From the NCBI GenBank assembly GCA_016712225.1, contig JADJRL010000003.1, forward strand, positions 3,981,501-4,045,500: 64,000 nt of DNA. Reading direction: 5' to 3'. The stretch comes from Candidatus Defluviibacterium haderslevense. Lineage in GTDB: Bacteria > Bacteroidota > Bacteroidia > Chitinophagales > Saprospiraceae. Under the pieces are notes generated by a model. The model searched no databases and was not told the DNA's origin. It saw nothing but the letters and a program-made list of their open reading frames with translations. Made by a program: the position numbers and the translations under genes. Below are positions 45,922-55,096 of the stretch, one piece after another; within the stretch, counting starts at the first letter, position 1; every line of letters starts with the position of its first letter.

Positions 45922-46809
45922 ATGAAACGAATAATTGTAATTTCCAGTTTGACTCTTTTAACTTTTATACTTTTTTCCTGTAGAAAGAACGTTTCTAAGA
46001 AAGAAAAAGTAGAGGAGCACATTGAGATAGAGAATGAAGGCGTAAAGATTGCCTATCAGGATTTGGGAGATGGCGACACTTGCCTGCTATTTATACACGG
46101 CTGGGCAATAAATAAAGAATATTGGCAAGACCAAGTAGAATATTTTCAAAAAAGGTGTCGGGTAGTAACCATTGATTTACCAGGGTTTGGAAAATCAGGC
46201 AGAAATAGAACTGATTGGTCAGTTGAAAAATATGGGGAGGATATTTCAAAAATTTTGACTGAATTAAAGCTCAAAAATGTAATTCTGATTGGGCATTCAA
46301 TGAGCGGAGCAATTATAGTAGAAACTGCTCTCAAAAATCCGGATAAAATTATAGGAATAGTTGGTGTTGACAATTTTAAAGATTTTGGGGTCGTTCATAC
46401 CGAAGCAGACAAAGAACGTTTCAGAGAAACGTATAAAAAATTGAGAACAAATTATACAATATTTGTTCGGGAGTTAGCTCATAAATATTTGTTTTCACCA
46501 TCAACAGATAGCACTATTAAAGCCAAAGTAATTAATAATTTTATTAGTGCCGATTCAGCTATCGCTGCCGAAACCGCAGAAAGAAATGATGAGTATCCTT
46601 TAAATGAAAAATTAAAGGCAGTAAGCAGGAGCTTATTTCTTATCAACAGCAGTGAATATCCTACAGACACAATCAAATTTATGGAGTCTAAAATATCCTA
46701 TAAATTATACCTTGTTGGACCTACTGGGCATTATCCTATGATTGAAGCACCAGACAGATTCAATAAGGCATTAGATAGTATAATTACTAGAATGAATATT
46801 CATAATTGA
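45922..46809 (+). CDS. Alpha/beta-hydrolase lipoprotein
   Basis: 295 residues. The signal peptide ends in lipobox LFSC (Cys20), so it is membrane-anchored by lipid. The hydrolase core has the oxyanion strand LLFIHGWAINKEYW, DLPGFGKSG, the nucleophile elbow GHSMSG (Ser126), and the catalytic His in TGHYPMIEAPDRF (His270). The acid is probably an Asp or Glu of the intervening strand. Substrate unknown; similar to lactone/ester hydrolases. Flanked on both sides by long gene-free stretches and not part of an obvious operon, so a recent insertion is possible but unproven. Confidence 0.9.
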   Translation: MKRIIVISSLTLLTFILFSCRKNVSKKEKVEEHIEIENEGVKIAYQDLGDGDTCLLFIHGWAINKEYWQDQVEYFQKRCRVVTIDLPGFGKSGRNRTDWSVEKYGEDISKILTELKLKNVILIGHSMSGAIIVETALKNPDKIIGIVGVDNFKDFGVVHTEADKERFRETYKKLRTNYTIFVRELAHKYLFSPSTDSTIKAKVINNFISADSAIAAETAERNDEYPLNEKLKAVSRSLFLINSSEYPTDTIKFMESKISYKLYLVGPTGHYPMIEAPDRFNKALDSIITRMNIHN

Positions 46810-46919
46810 TTCAAATATTTTTGAACAGTAAGAAAACAACAAACCGCTAACAAGTGTTTTGATGAAGGAGCCTTTTTTCTTTATATTTATAAGCTAGTAA
46901 ACCCAAAATCTAAAATCAA

Positions 46920-49076
46920 ATGAAAAAATGTTTGTTCTTACTTCCTCTGATCATTATTAAGAGCTTGTTTGCACAAACCGTTTCAACAATAAGCACTTAC
47001 CATAATATTGGAGTTAGTCTGTCTTTTTCAATACCGCCTTTATCTGGCACTACTGCAAATCTTTATGTTAAAAAACAAAGTGCCACAAACTATATTCTTG
47101 CCCACCCTTTGGTCCGAATTTCAAATACGATGTTTGGCGGAAGCCTTGTTCAGTTAGAAGAAAACACAGCTTATGATATTAAAATTACATCGAATCATTT
47201 TGCAGATGTAATAACAACAGCTACAACTAAAAATAGCTTTTACACTCAAGTCAATACTCTGGTATATTATGTTGATTCAGTTGCCGGAAATGATAACAAT
47301 GCAGGAACAACCATTACTGCTCCTTTTAGAACTTTGGGTAAAGCATTAAATACATTAAACGTTGCAGGAACAACAGTTTATTTATTAAATGGAACGTATT
47401 ATGAAGGAGATTATAGTTTGAGCAAATCGGGTGCAACAAACAATCCTATCACTCTTCGAAATTATCCTGGACACCACCCTATTATAAATGGAACTGATAC
47501 AGCTTTTAATCCTAGGTGGGTGCTTCACAATGCTACCAGTAATGTCTATAAGACAAGTTCCTCTGCACAACCTTTGCATGCCTACCAAAATGGAAAACAC
47601 ATGTTTCATTATTTAAACTTAAACGATTTAGTAAACAAAAAATGGAATGAACCCAATGGTTTTTATCATGATGGAACAACATTTTATGTTCGTTTTCCTG
47701 ATGGTTCTAATCCAGGCAGTAATAACGTAACTATTCCAAAATATACTCAAGCAATTGAAATGTATCAACAATCAAACATTGTAATTAAAGGTATATCATT
47801 TTGTTATTATGGATATGGAGATTATCCTCGAGCTTTATATATTCATGCATCTAGTTATGTTATGGTTGATTCTTGCGATTTTCACCATACACACATAGGT
47901 GTAGCCCTAAAAAGAAATGCTGATTTTAATACCGTTCAACATTGCACATTTAATGAATCTCCAAAATCACAAATGAACTGGGATGCCGTGAAATCTGGTG
48001 GCGTAGATTATGAAGCCGGAGGAGTTTCTGTTTATACTAGTAATTTACCAAATCAAGGAAACGTATATAGGTATAATACCTTTACCGATATGTTTGATGC
48101 TATGGCTCCTGGATCGGAAGATTATGCTGGATATTCGAGCAATACAGATATTTATGATAATGTCATGAACGAAATTGGAGATGATGGTATTTCATTAGAT
48201 GGCGTTGCAATAAATATTAGAGTATATAACAATGTCATCACTAATTATTTAGCCGGAATATCTGCAGCACCACTATCCATTGGCCCTTCTTATATCTTCA
48301 GAAATTTATTGGTCAATTCAAATTCCAGTGGATGGAAATCCAACAGTATTTATACGCCCTATCCTTTTAAATTCAATGTAAATTCATCTTTCACTACCGA
48401 TTGGGTATTTCTTTATCATAATACCAGTTTTTCTGATATTCCGGCTTGCGATGGATTCTTATTTAAGAATTATTCTAATTGGAATAATATTATTTCGCTC
48501 AACAATATTTATATGGGTGCTAATTATGCACTTAACAATCAAAGCAACATTAATCCAGTAAGCTTTGATTATGATAATTTATTCACAACACATTCCTCGA
48601 AATTATTTTATTGGAATGGCACAACTTATAGTTCATTATCTGCCTTTACAGCTGCTACTTCCCAAGAAGCGAATGCCGTAGTAACAAATCCAGCATTTGT
48701 TTCAATTCCGAATTTAGATTTTCATCTTTCTTCATCTAGCCCCGCAATCGATAAAGCAATGGTCGTTCCCGGATTTAGTGATGGCTTTAATGGGTTAAGT
48801 CCCGACATGGGGAAATATGAATACGGAACAGTATCCGGAATAAATAATAATATTTTTTCAGAAATTTACATTTATCCTAATCCTTCAAATGGAGATTTTA
48901 TTATTGTGTCGAAAGGAGATTTGGAAATTTATAATTTGCTTGGAGAAAAAATATTTGAACAAAAATTAATTGCCGATAAAACAGAAATTGCCTTAAAGAA
49001 TCTAGCTAGAGGAGTTTATTGTATTAAAATTATTGCAGGCAATAAAATCTACTCGCAAAAAATATCGATTCAATAG
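46920..49076 (+). CDS. Parallel beta-helix protein with type A T9SS domain
   Basis: 718 residues. Signal peptide (KKCLFLLPLIIIKSLFAQ), an N-terminal fibronectin-like sandwich (about 20-105), then a right-handed parallel beta-helix starting VYYVDSVAGNDNNAGTTITAPFRTLGKAL, the standard entry of DUF1565/pectate-lyase-like proteins, with many NxxNxF and YNNVI turns to about 600. The end is a type A sorting domain: IYIYPNPSNGDFIIV, LEIYNLLGEKIF, LARGVYCIKII, YSQKISIQ. The fold suggests a polysaccharide lyase or glycan-binding protein, and T9SS export would place it on the surface. I cannot point to catalytic residues. Confidence 0.88.
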   Translation: MKKCLFLLPLIIIKSLFAQTVSTISTYHNIGVSLSFSIPPLSGTTANLYVKKQSATNYILAHPLVRISNTMFGGSLVQLEENTAYDIKITSNHFADVITTATTKNSFYTQVNTLVYYVDSVAGNDNNAGTTITAPFRTLGKALNTLNVAGTTVYLLNGTYYEGDYSLSKSGATNNPITLRNYPGHHPIINGTDTAFNPRWVLHNATSNVYKTSSSAQPLHAYQNGKHMFHYLNLNDLVNKKWNEPNGFYHDGTTFYVRFPDGSNPGSNNVTIPKYTQAIEMYQQSNIVIKGISFCYYGYGDYPRALYIHASSYVMVDSCDFHHTHIGVALKRNADFNTVQHCTFNESPKSQMNWDAVKSGGVDYEAGGVSVYTSNLPNQGNVYRYNTFTDMFDAMAPGSEDYAGYSSNTDIYDNVMNEIGDDGISLDGVAINIRVYNNVITNYLAGISAAPLSIGPSYIFRNLLVNSNSSGWKSNSIYTPYPFKFNVNSSFTTDWVFLYHNTSFSDIPACDGFLFKNYSNWNNIISLNNIYMGANYALNNQSNINPVSFDYDNLFTTHSSKLFYWNGTTYSSLSAFTAATSQEANAVVTNPAFVSIPNLDFHLSSSSPAIDKAMVVPGFSDGFNGLSPDMGKYEYGTVSGINNNIFSEIYIYPNPSNGDFIIVSKGDLEIYNLLGEKIFEQKLIADKTEIALKNLARGVYCIKIIAGNKIYSQKISIQ

Positions 49077-49250
49077 AAAATAATCCTAAAAAAAACGTTG
49101 GATTTGTTTTGATAAATATGGATAAATATCTTCATCAATTAAACTCATTCCATCAAATAAGCGAGCTTTTTTTTCAGATGTAAAGTAGTAAGCGCCATAC
49201 CAAAAAAGACAAAACAATGCCTTTAAATAGTAGACAAAAAAGTTAAGTAA

Positions 49251-49835
49251 TTAATGCAGTGCCGCTCTAATCTCTAAATTTTTTACAACCTCAGCCTCTT
49301 GTTCCATCCACCATTCCAATCTTTTGTAAACTTGGGACTCAGGGTAATAATTCAAAGCCATTTTTACATAAAGATGGCCGTGTTTGGCTTCAGATACCCA
49401 TAGCATCTTGTAGAATTTTTTATATTCTGGATCAGTTAGATGCTCTTCAATAAGTCTGAATCTTTCAGCACCACGTGTTTCAAAGACGGAACCTATGAGC
49501 AAATGATCCAAGAATCGTTCTTCACGACCACTGTGTAACTTTTGCATTAAAGCTTTGATATAGGGATCCTCTTTGATTTGATGCTGCAGTCCTATGGATC
49601 TGGATTGCATGAGCTCATAGACCAATTTAAAATGTTCCAACTCTTCAATTGCGGTATCAATCAGGTCGGGTAAAATTTCCAATCGATCCGGATATTTAGC
49701 AACGAGGCTCATCGCCATTGCTGAAGCTTTGCGCTCACAATCTGCATGATCTTGTAGAAAGGCATTAAAATCAGCCAAAACAGCATCAATCCATGCTGTT
49801 GGACTGGGATATTTTAAATCTAAGTTTAATTTCAA
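49251..49835 (-). CDS. miaE: tRNA-(ms2io6A)-hydroxylase MiaE
   Basis: 194 residues. MiaE hydroxylates the isopentenyl chain of the modified adenosine at position 37 of certain tRNAs, using O2 and a diiron centre. Ferritin-like four-helix fold with ligand candidates Glu34, Glu65, His68 (EELEHF), Glu119 (SVFETRGAERF), Glu149 and His152 (VSEAKHGH). Family phrases such as DHADCERKASAMAMSL and VSEAKHGHLYV match closely. It follows a 42-residue membrane ORF with a 12-base gap. Confidence 0.92.
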   Translation of the reverse strand: MKLNLDLKYPSPTAWIDAVLADFNAFLQDHADCERKASAMAMSLVAKYPDRLEILPDLIDTAIEELEHFKLVYELMQSRSIGLQHQIKEDPYIKALMQKLHSGREERFLDHLLIGSVFETRGAERFRLIEEHLTDPEYKKFYKMLWVSEAKHGHLYVKMALNYYPESQVYKRLEWWMEQEAEVVKNLEIRAALH

Positions 49836-49847
49836 GAAGTGCTATTC

Positions 49848-49976
49848 TTAATTCGAACTTTTATACAACAAATACATCAATACCATGAGTACAACAGCTA
49901 CTCCTATTAGAATCATAAAAAATTTGCGTTCTTGTTGTTTATCAGCAAACTTACTTGGTTTATTATGCTTGGACAT
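49848..49976 (-). CDS. Small single-span membrane protein upstream of miaE
   Basis: 42 residues, missed by usual length cut-offs. A basic, polar N-terminus (SKHNKPSKFADKQQERKF) is followed by one membrane helix (MILIGVAVVLMVLMYLLY) and a short KSSN tail, an orderly 'positive-inside' pattern. The ATG is at 49976, and the stop lies 12 bases before the miaE ATG, so the two are probably co-transcribed. Function unknown. The coding case rests on the clean topology and position, not on homology. Confidence 0.6.
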   Translation of the reverse strand: MSKHNKPSKFADKQQERKFFMILIGVAVVLMVLMYLLYKSSN

Positions 49977-50035
49977 ATTCCTTATTTTGGGACAAGTTAA
50001 GTGATTGTTCGCTCATTTAATCTTTGCTTTTTAAA

Positions 50036-52495
50036 TTATTTTTTAACAAATCGTAAGACCTTATGGTCTATTAGCAAAAAGTAAAGGCCAGGTGGAATCA
50101 TGGATATTGATAATGAATGATTTACCGTAAAACCTGTAATCAAAAGATGCCCATATAAATCAATAATCCGATAATTTATTTCTGATCCTAAATTTGTTAA
50201 GCTCAATTGATCTTGTGCCGGATTAGGATAAAGACTAAGTGAAATAGATTTGTCATCATTTTGAAACACTCCGGTTTGTATCTTTTCTATTCCTTTACGA
50301 ATCCCATTTCCGAAAGATGTTGCCCAAATTTCATTATTATAGGGGTTAAAAAAAATACGCTCCGGATGCTGATAGACGTAGGAATTTACCGGATTAAATA
50401 TTGGACTGAAAGCAGCGTGGTCTGATGATACCAACAATCCATTGGATTCTGAACAGACATACATTTCTTTGGTATTTTTAGGGTTTATAGTACATGAATT
50501 AATATTCATATCCTTCAAAATAGGAGTCCATGTGATGCCTTTATCTTTGGTTTTATATAGCCCATTGGTGCCCCTTGGCGTATTGGCCCATCCTTGAAAT
50601 GCTGTAGCATACCAAGTACTTTCTGATGGATCAGAAGGATCAATGGTGATGTCTTTGGTATAGTATTGCATGTTTACATCCGTTCTGTCCATCCAGGTCT
50701 GACCCTTGTCTTTGCTATAAAACACGCCACTGCGATTATAAAATGTACTGCGATTTGAATTCGCATGCGCACTAAATGTAACTACTAAATCACCATTTTT
50801 TAAAACGACTATGTTAAATGGATGACCTTGAGTTCTTGGAGGATTGGGTAGTTTTGTCCAGGTGCTTGAAGTTCCTGCCTTCAGGTTAGTTGTGGTATAA
50901 ATACCGCCAATTGAGCCATCAATAACTGAAGCATACATTCTGTTATCATCAGTTGGATCTGTTGCAATCCATACCACCGGATTATTAAAATCATGCATTA
51001 GGGTAAATGAAATGCCATTATCTGCGCTCATGGCAATAGTTCCACGCCCATTGTCTAAGGTTCCGTCTTGAATTCTTGTGGTCTGATACATATCATGAAT
51101 ACTACTAGTCGCAGCATAAATAATTCCATTGGTATGTTTCACAAGGCGGTAAACACTATTTGAATTTAAGCCATTAATGATGCTCCAGGTTTCACCTTTG
51201 TCTTTACTCGAAATGCCGTTAATATCAGAAAATCCAACATGCATCGTGTTGCTATCCGCCCATAATATTTGCCAGCTGGTTGTATTTTCAAGACCACATC
51301 CTTTATAGTTTTTAAGTTTAGGTGTATTGATATTTATTGGATTCAATGAGTTTGGATTAACATATTTAGCCTCCCAGGTTAACCCACCGTTCTGTGTGGT
51401 ATGAATGTATCCTAAGTCAGTCATTGCAGCTATGTTGCTATTCCATTTAGCAACACTGAATCCCCATGCAGCCTCACCATAGGTCCATGCGCGGTCACCT
51501 TGAGCACCAGACCAACCTGTAGAGATGTTTTTATTTTGGCTTGTCATAAATGTGTTAGTCCAGGATTGTCCAGCATTAATGCTTTTCAAAACTGTAGGTT
51601 CTCCTGATGCACTTCCTCCAGCCGCATATATTACATTAAGGTCGTTTTCCGCCATACCTATAAAAATAGGATCATTAGATGATAAATTGACGTTGTTGGT
51701 TACATTTTTCCAAGTTCCAGAAATGCCTTCCAAAGTGTAAATTCCTTTTGCATAACCTTGGTATCCATCGGAAGGTGTGTAACCAGGATAAATATCACCT
51801 TGATTAAAAGTTAATATAGCACATCGAATTTGATTATTGATCCGGGCAGCTGCAAAAGATTTGATTCGTTCTCCCGATGGTAGACCAGTTAATGAAACTT
51901 CTTTCCAGTTATTTCCCCCATTTTGAGATACTTGCAGACCAATTGCTGTGGCAACAATAATCGTATCTCCAAAGAAAACACTACCACCTATAAATAAATC
52001 ATTGGCTGATTTAATCGTAGTATAGCTCATCCCACCATTAGATGAAAAATAGAGCCCATCATAGTGAGAAATGACCAATCTGTTTGGTTTATTATAATCG
52101 CAATTAATATAATAAACGGCAGTATTAGCTTGTGGATAATTGTTCAATGGTTTCCAACTAACTCCCCCATCTAAGCTTGTTAATGCAGTATTCTCTTCAT
52201 TAACTGAACTGATCATATAGCGTGTTTGATTATTGGAATAAATCATTTGACTTTCATGCCACCCTACCAATTGCGTAAAGGGAATATTAGTCCAAAGATT
52301 ACCATTGTTAGTTGTTTTAAATACAGCTCCCAAATCACACACAGTAAATATCTCACTGGGGTCAATTGGATTAAATGATGGATTATACAAGGCGCCTCCA
52401 CCACCTATACCACGCGATTCCCAATCAGTAATCTGTGTCATCGTAACATTCATGAATACTAATGCTATTGTTGTTGTAAATATTAATTTTCTCAT
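50036..52495 (-). CDS. Large Asp-box propeller protein with type A T9SS domain
   Basis: 819 residues. Signal peptide (RKLIFTTTIALVFMNVTMTQ). About 700 residues of Asp-box repeats follow: TTNNGNLWT, SLDGGVSWK, SSNGGMSYT, SQNGGNNWK, TQNGGLTWE, SKDKGETWS, SKDKGQTWM, TKDKGITWT. This suggests two sortilin/GH74-like propellers in tandem, but no GH74 catalytic Asp pair can be assigned by eye. The type A sorting domain begins LSLYPNPAQDQLSL, with YRIIDLYGHLLI, IPPGLYFLLI and LRFVKK. Predicted to be exported by the T9SS and surface-anchored. Probably binds or cuts a polysaccharide (inference from fold). Confidence 0.88.
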   Translation of the reverse strand: MRKLIFTTTIALVFMNVTMTQITDWESRGIGGGGALYNPSFNPIDPSEIFTVCDLGAVFKTTNNGNLWTNIPFTQLVGWHESQMIYSNNQTRYMISSVNEENTALTSLDGGVSWKPLNNYPQANTAVYYINCDYNKPNRLVISHYDGLYFSSNGGMSYTTIKSANDLFIGGSVFFGDTIIVATAIGLQVSQNGGNNWKEVSLTGLPSGERIKSFAAARINNQIRCAILTFNQGDIYPGYTPSDGYQGYAKGIYTLEGISGTWKNVTNNVNLSSNDPIFIGMAENDLNVIYAAGGSASGEPTVLKSINAGQSWTNTFMTSQNKNISTGWSGAQGDRAWTYGEAAWGFSVAKWNSNIAAMTDLGYIHTTQNGGLTWEAKYVNPNSLNPININTPKLKNYKGCGLENTTSWQILWADSNTMHVGFSDINGISSKDKGETWSIINGLNSNSVYRLVKHTNGIIYAATSSIHDMYQTTRIQDGTLDNGRGTIAMSADNGISFTLMHDFNNPVVWIATDPTDDNRMYASVIDGSIGGIYTTTNLKAGTSSTWTKLPNPPRTQGHPFNIVVLKNGDLVVTFSAHANSNRSTFYNRSGVFYSKDKGQTWMDRTDVNMQYYTKDITIDPSDPSESTWYATAFQGWANTPRGTNGLYKTKDKGITWTPILKDMNINSCTINPKNTKEMYVCSESNGLLVSSDHAAFSPIFNPVNSYVYQHPERIFFNPYNNEIWATSFGNGIRKGIEKIQTGVFQNDDKSISLSLYPNPAQDQLSLTNLGSEINYRIIDLYGHLLITGFTVNHSLSISMIPPGLYFLLIDHKVLRFVKK

Positions 52496-52663
52496 AGTCT
52501 AAAGATACAACCTGTAATCTCTATATGTATTTATTTGATGAATTAATTTGAGTCATTTTATTAAGTAGTACAGTGGTAAATAAATGCATTTTTATTTTTG
52601 ATGAACTTTATATGAAATAAATAGTCTTATTATTGTAGATCAAAAGCAAGTTGTGCAATTAGT

Positions 52664-53986
52664 ATGAACCAAACTGACTCGATACCCATAAATAATGACC
52701 TAAATAGTTTGGAGGATAAATTGGTGTTTAGTCTGAATCCTGAACAACATGATGTACTAGATCAGATTCATACCCATGCAGGTGTTTTGTTTCTTACCGG
52801 AAAAGCAGGAACTGGTAAGTCGACCTTGTTGAATATTTATAAAAGGCTCCATCAGAATAATTTAATCATTTTGGCGCCGACCGGAGTTGCTGCTATAAAT
52901 GTTCGAGGACAGACGATACATTCCTTTTTTAGATTTCCGCCAGGATGGATCCAAGCCAAGGATTATAAGCTTATTTCTTCATCTATGGTGAAAAAAATCG
53001 ATCGCATCATTATCGACGAAATAAGTATGGTTCGAGCTGACATGCTGGATCATATAGATCATATACTGCGTTTGTCTACACATAAAAATATTCCATTTGG
53101 TGGTATTCCGATGTTATGGATTGGCGATTTATATCAACTTCCACCCATAGTCAGTAGTCCTGAAGAAAGAAGCTATTTTAAAACAGAATATGAGTCTCCC
53201 TATTTCTTTTCTGCCCATGTTATGAAAGAATTAAAATCATTTCAATTGGTAGAACTCAGTCACATTTTCAGACAACAAGACAAACGATTTATTAAACTTC
53301 TTAATGAAATACGATTAAATGATGCGGATCATGAAACTTTGGATGAAATCAATGAACGTTGTGTACCCATCCCATCGGATCAATCCAATGTAATCATTAC
53401 ACTTACATCTACTAATGCTGCTGCACAACAAATCAATCTGAAGAAATTAGAAGAAATAGACCACCCTTCGAAAATATATACAGCAAAAATTGAAGGTTTA
53501 ATTAAACCTAGCCAATATCCACTCGATCAACATTTGTTGTTGAAACAAGGAGCACAAATCATGACGATGCGCAACGATCCTGGGAAAAATTTTGTAAATG
53601 GGAGTTTAGGAATTATAGAGGAATTAAAGGAGAATAGTATCATCGTTAGAATTGAAAATCAAGATAAAGCAATAGAAATTCATCCTGTAATTTGGGAAAT
53701 TATAAGGTACACTATGGAAGGCACTGAAATAAAAACAGATGTCATTGGATCCTTTACTCAATTACCGGTTAAATTAGCATGGGCTGTTACCATACATAAG
53801 AGTCAGGGCAAAACATTCGAACATGTTATAATAGATCTTGGCAAAGGAGCATTTGAAAATGGACAGGTTTATGTTGCGTTAAGTCGTTGCAAAACACTGG
53901 ATGGTATTTACCTCACTCAAAAGTTAAGTTGGAAAGACATCCGGACTGATGAACGGGTTACTGAGTTTTTGCAACAATGGGCTTAA
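52664..53986 (+). CDS. PIF1-like superfamily 1 DNA helicase
   Basis: 440 residues. ATP-driven helicase of the PIF1/RecD-like SF1B group. Walker A FLTGKAGTGKSTLL, motif Ia APTGVAAINVRGQTIHSFF, Walker B IIIDEISMVRADMLD, motif III-like GDLYQLPPIV, FRQQDKRFIKLLNEIR, and the C-terminal motifs AVTIHKSQGKTFEHVIIDLG and QVYVALSRCKTLDGIYL are all intact. At 440 residues it is a compact form without an extra C-terminal domain. PIF1-type helicases unwind G-quadruplexes and stalled forks; that role is inferred. It is a single gene with no obvious operon partner. Confidence 0.92.
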   Translation: MNQTDSIPINNDLNSLEDKLVFSLNPEQHDVLDQIHTHAGVLFLTGKAGTGKSTLLNIYKRLHQNNLIILAPTGVAAINVRGQTIHSFFRFPPGWIQAKDYKLISSSMVKKIDRIIIDEISMVRADMLDHIDHILRLSTHKNIPFGGIPMLWIGDLYQLPPIVSSPEERSYFKTEYESPYFFSAHVMKELKSFQLVELSHIFRQQDKRFIKLLNEIRLNDADHETLDEINERCVPIPSDQSNVIITLTSTNAAAQQINLKKLEEIDHPSKIYTAKIEGLIKPSQYPLDQHLLLKQGAQIMTMRNDPGKNFVNGSLGIIEELKENSIIVRIENQDKAIEIHPVIWEIIRYTMEGTEIKTDVIGSFTQLPVKLAWAVTIHKSQGKTFEHVIIDLGKGAFENGQVYVALSRCKTLDGIYLTQKLSWKDIRTDERVTEFLQQWA

Positions 53987-54148
53987 TTATTAACCAACAA
54001 TACATTTCATTTTCATTATTTCATATATAAATCATCTAAATCCTCAAAAAAATTAAATTATTTTTAAAATAAAATTACAATTAAGTAATTGTATTACATA
54101 TTATTATGCATATTATAAATATATATGTTTAACTTTTATTAAAAATAG

Positions 54149-54181
54149 TTTGCATAATTCAAAATTAGCATATTACATTTG
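54149..54181 (+). promoter_or_regulatory. Full Bacteroidota promoter of the ABC transporter operon
   Basis: TTTG (54149-54152), a 21-base spacer and TACATTTG (54174-54181) form a near-ideal -33/-7 promoter. Transcription is expected to start about 6 bases later, inside the inverted repeat at 54185-54204. Confidence 0.75.
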
Positions 54182-54184
54182 CAC

Positions 54185-54204
54185 TGTATTAGTTATGTAA
54201 TACA
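54185..54204. promoter_or_regulatory. Inverted repeat, probable GntR operator
   Basis: TGTATTA-N6-TAATACA: two perfect 7-base arms. It covers the expected start of transcription of the operon that includes a YtrA-like GntR repressor gene, so binding would block its own promoter. Confidence 0.65.
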
Positions 54205-54219
54205 CTAAAACAATATAAA

Positions 54220-55068
54220 ATGATACAATTACAAGACGTTAGTTTTCACTACAACAAAAAGAAACCATTATTTGAAGACCTAAATTTAGAGCTTCATCCG
54301 GGTAACATTTATGGTTTATTAGGACGAAATGGAGCTGGTAAAACTACCCTACTCCGTCTCATCAATGGATTGGTATATCCAAAATCGGGTACTTGCGATG
54401 TGTTGGGTTATAATCCTGAAGATCGACATCCTTACATGTTATCGGACATCTATTTTGTCCAGGAGGAGCCCAATATTCCAAATATGAGTATCCTCACCTA
54501 TTTGTACACTTATGCCCCATTTTATCCAAAATTTGATTACGACAGTTTTTTTAAAATGTTGACCGACTTTGGTTTGGAAGGTGGTTTAAACATGGAAAAA
54601 CTTTCATTCGGTCAAAAGAAAAAAGTGCTTTTGTGTTTTGCAGTTGCAACCAATTCTAAAATTTTAATTTTAGATGAGCCTACTAATGGATTGGATATTC
54701 CATCTAAAAGTCAATTTAGAAAAATTATGACAGAAGCCATGCTAGATGAACGGATGATCATCATATCAACACACCAAGTTCGAGATATGGTTAATCTTAT
54801 TGATCCTATAATCATCGTTGAAAATGGTCAGGTGATTTTTCAATATTCTATTGAAGAAATAGCCAGTGCTTTTGTATTTGAAATGCAGTACACATCTTCA
54901 GAACCTACAGGATTCATTTATTGTGAACGTGTAGCTGGTGGTTATCAAACCATCAAAGAAAATACAACTGGTGAATTATCCGATGTTGATATTGAAATAC
55001 TTTTTAATGCTATACTTATCAATAAAAAAGAAATTCAAACAGTTCTAAAGCGTCGTTTATCTAAATAA
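54220..55068 (+). CDS. ABC transporter ATP-binding protein
   Basis: 282 residues. Walker A GLLGRNGAGKTTLLRLI, Q-loop VQEEPNIPN, signature LSFGQKKKVL (in place of LSGGQ), Walker B KILILDEPTNGLDIP and the switch His in STHQ are intact. It couples ATP hydrolysis to the permease encoded by the next gene. An extra C-terminal ~70 residues (EIASAFVFEMQYTSSEP...) is usual for the YtrB-type exporters paired with YtrA-like regulators. First gene of a four-gene operon; substrate unknown. Confidence 0.93.
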   Translation: MIQLQDVSFHYNKKKPLFEDLNLELHPGNIYGLLGRNGAGKTTLLRLINGLVYPKSGTCDVLGYNPEDRHPYMLSDIYFVQEEPNIPNMSILTYLYTYAPFYPKFDYDSFFKMLTDFGLEGGLNMEKLSFGQKKKVLLCFAVATNSKILILDEPTNGLDIPSKSQFRKIMTEAMLDERMIIISTHQVRDMVNLIDPIIIVENGQVIFQYSIEEIASAFVFEMQYTSSEPTGFIYCERVAGGYQTIKENTTGELSDVDIEILFNAILINKKEIQTVLKRRLSK

Positions 55069-55096
55069 ATTATTACCATTATTAAAAAAAATAATC

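Noticed and set aside
46849..46862. CGCTAACAAGTG motif reminiscent of an attC core site
   Set aside because: No complementary partner core or integrase nearby, so no integron cassette can be supported.
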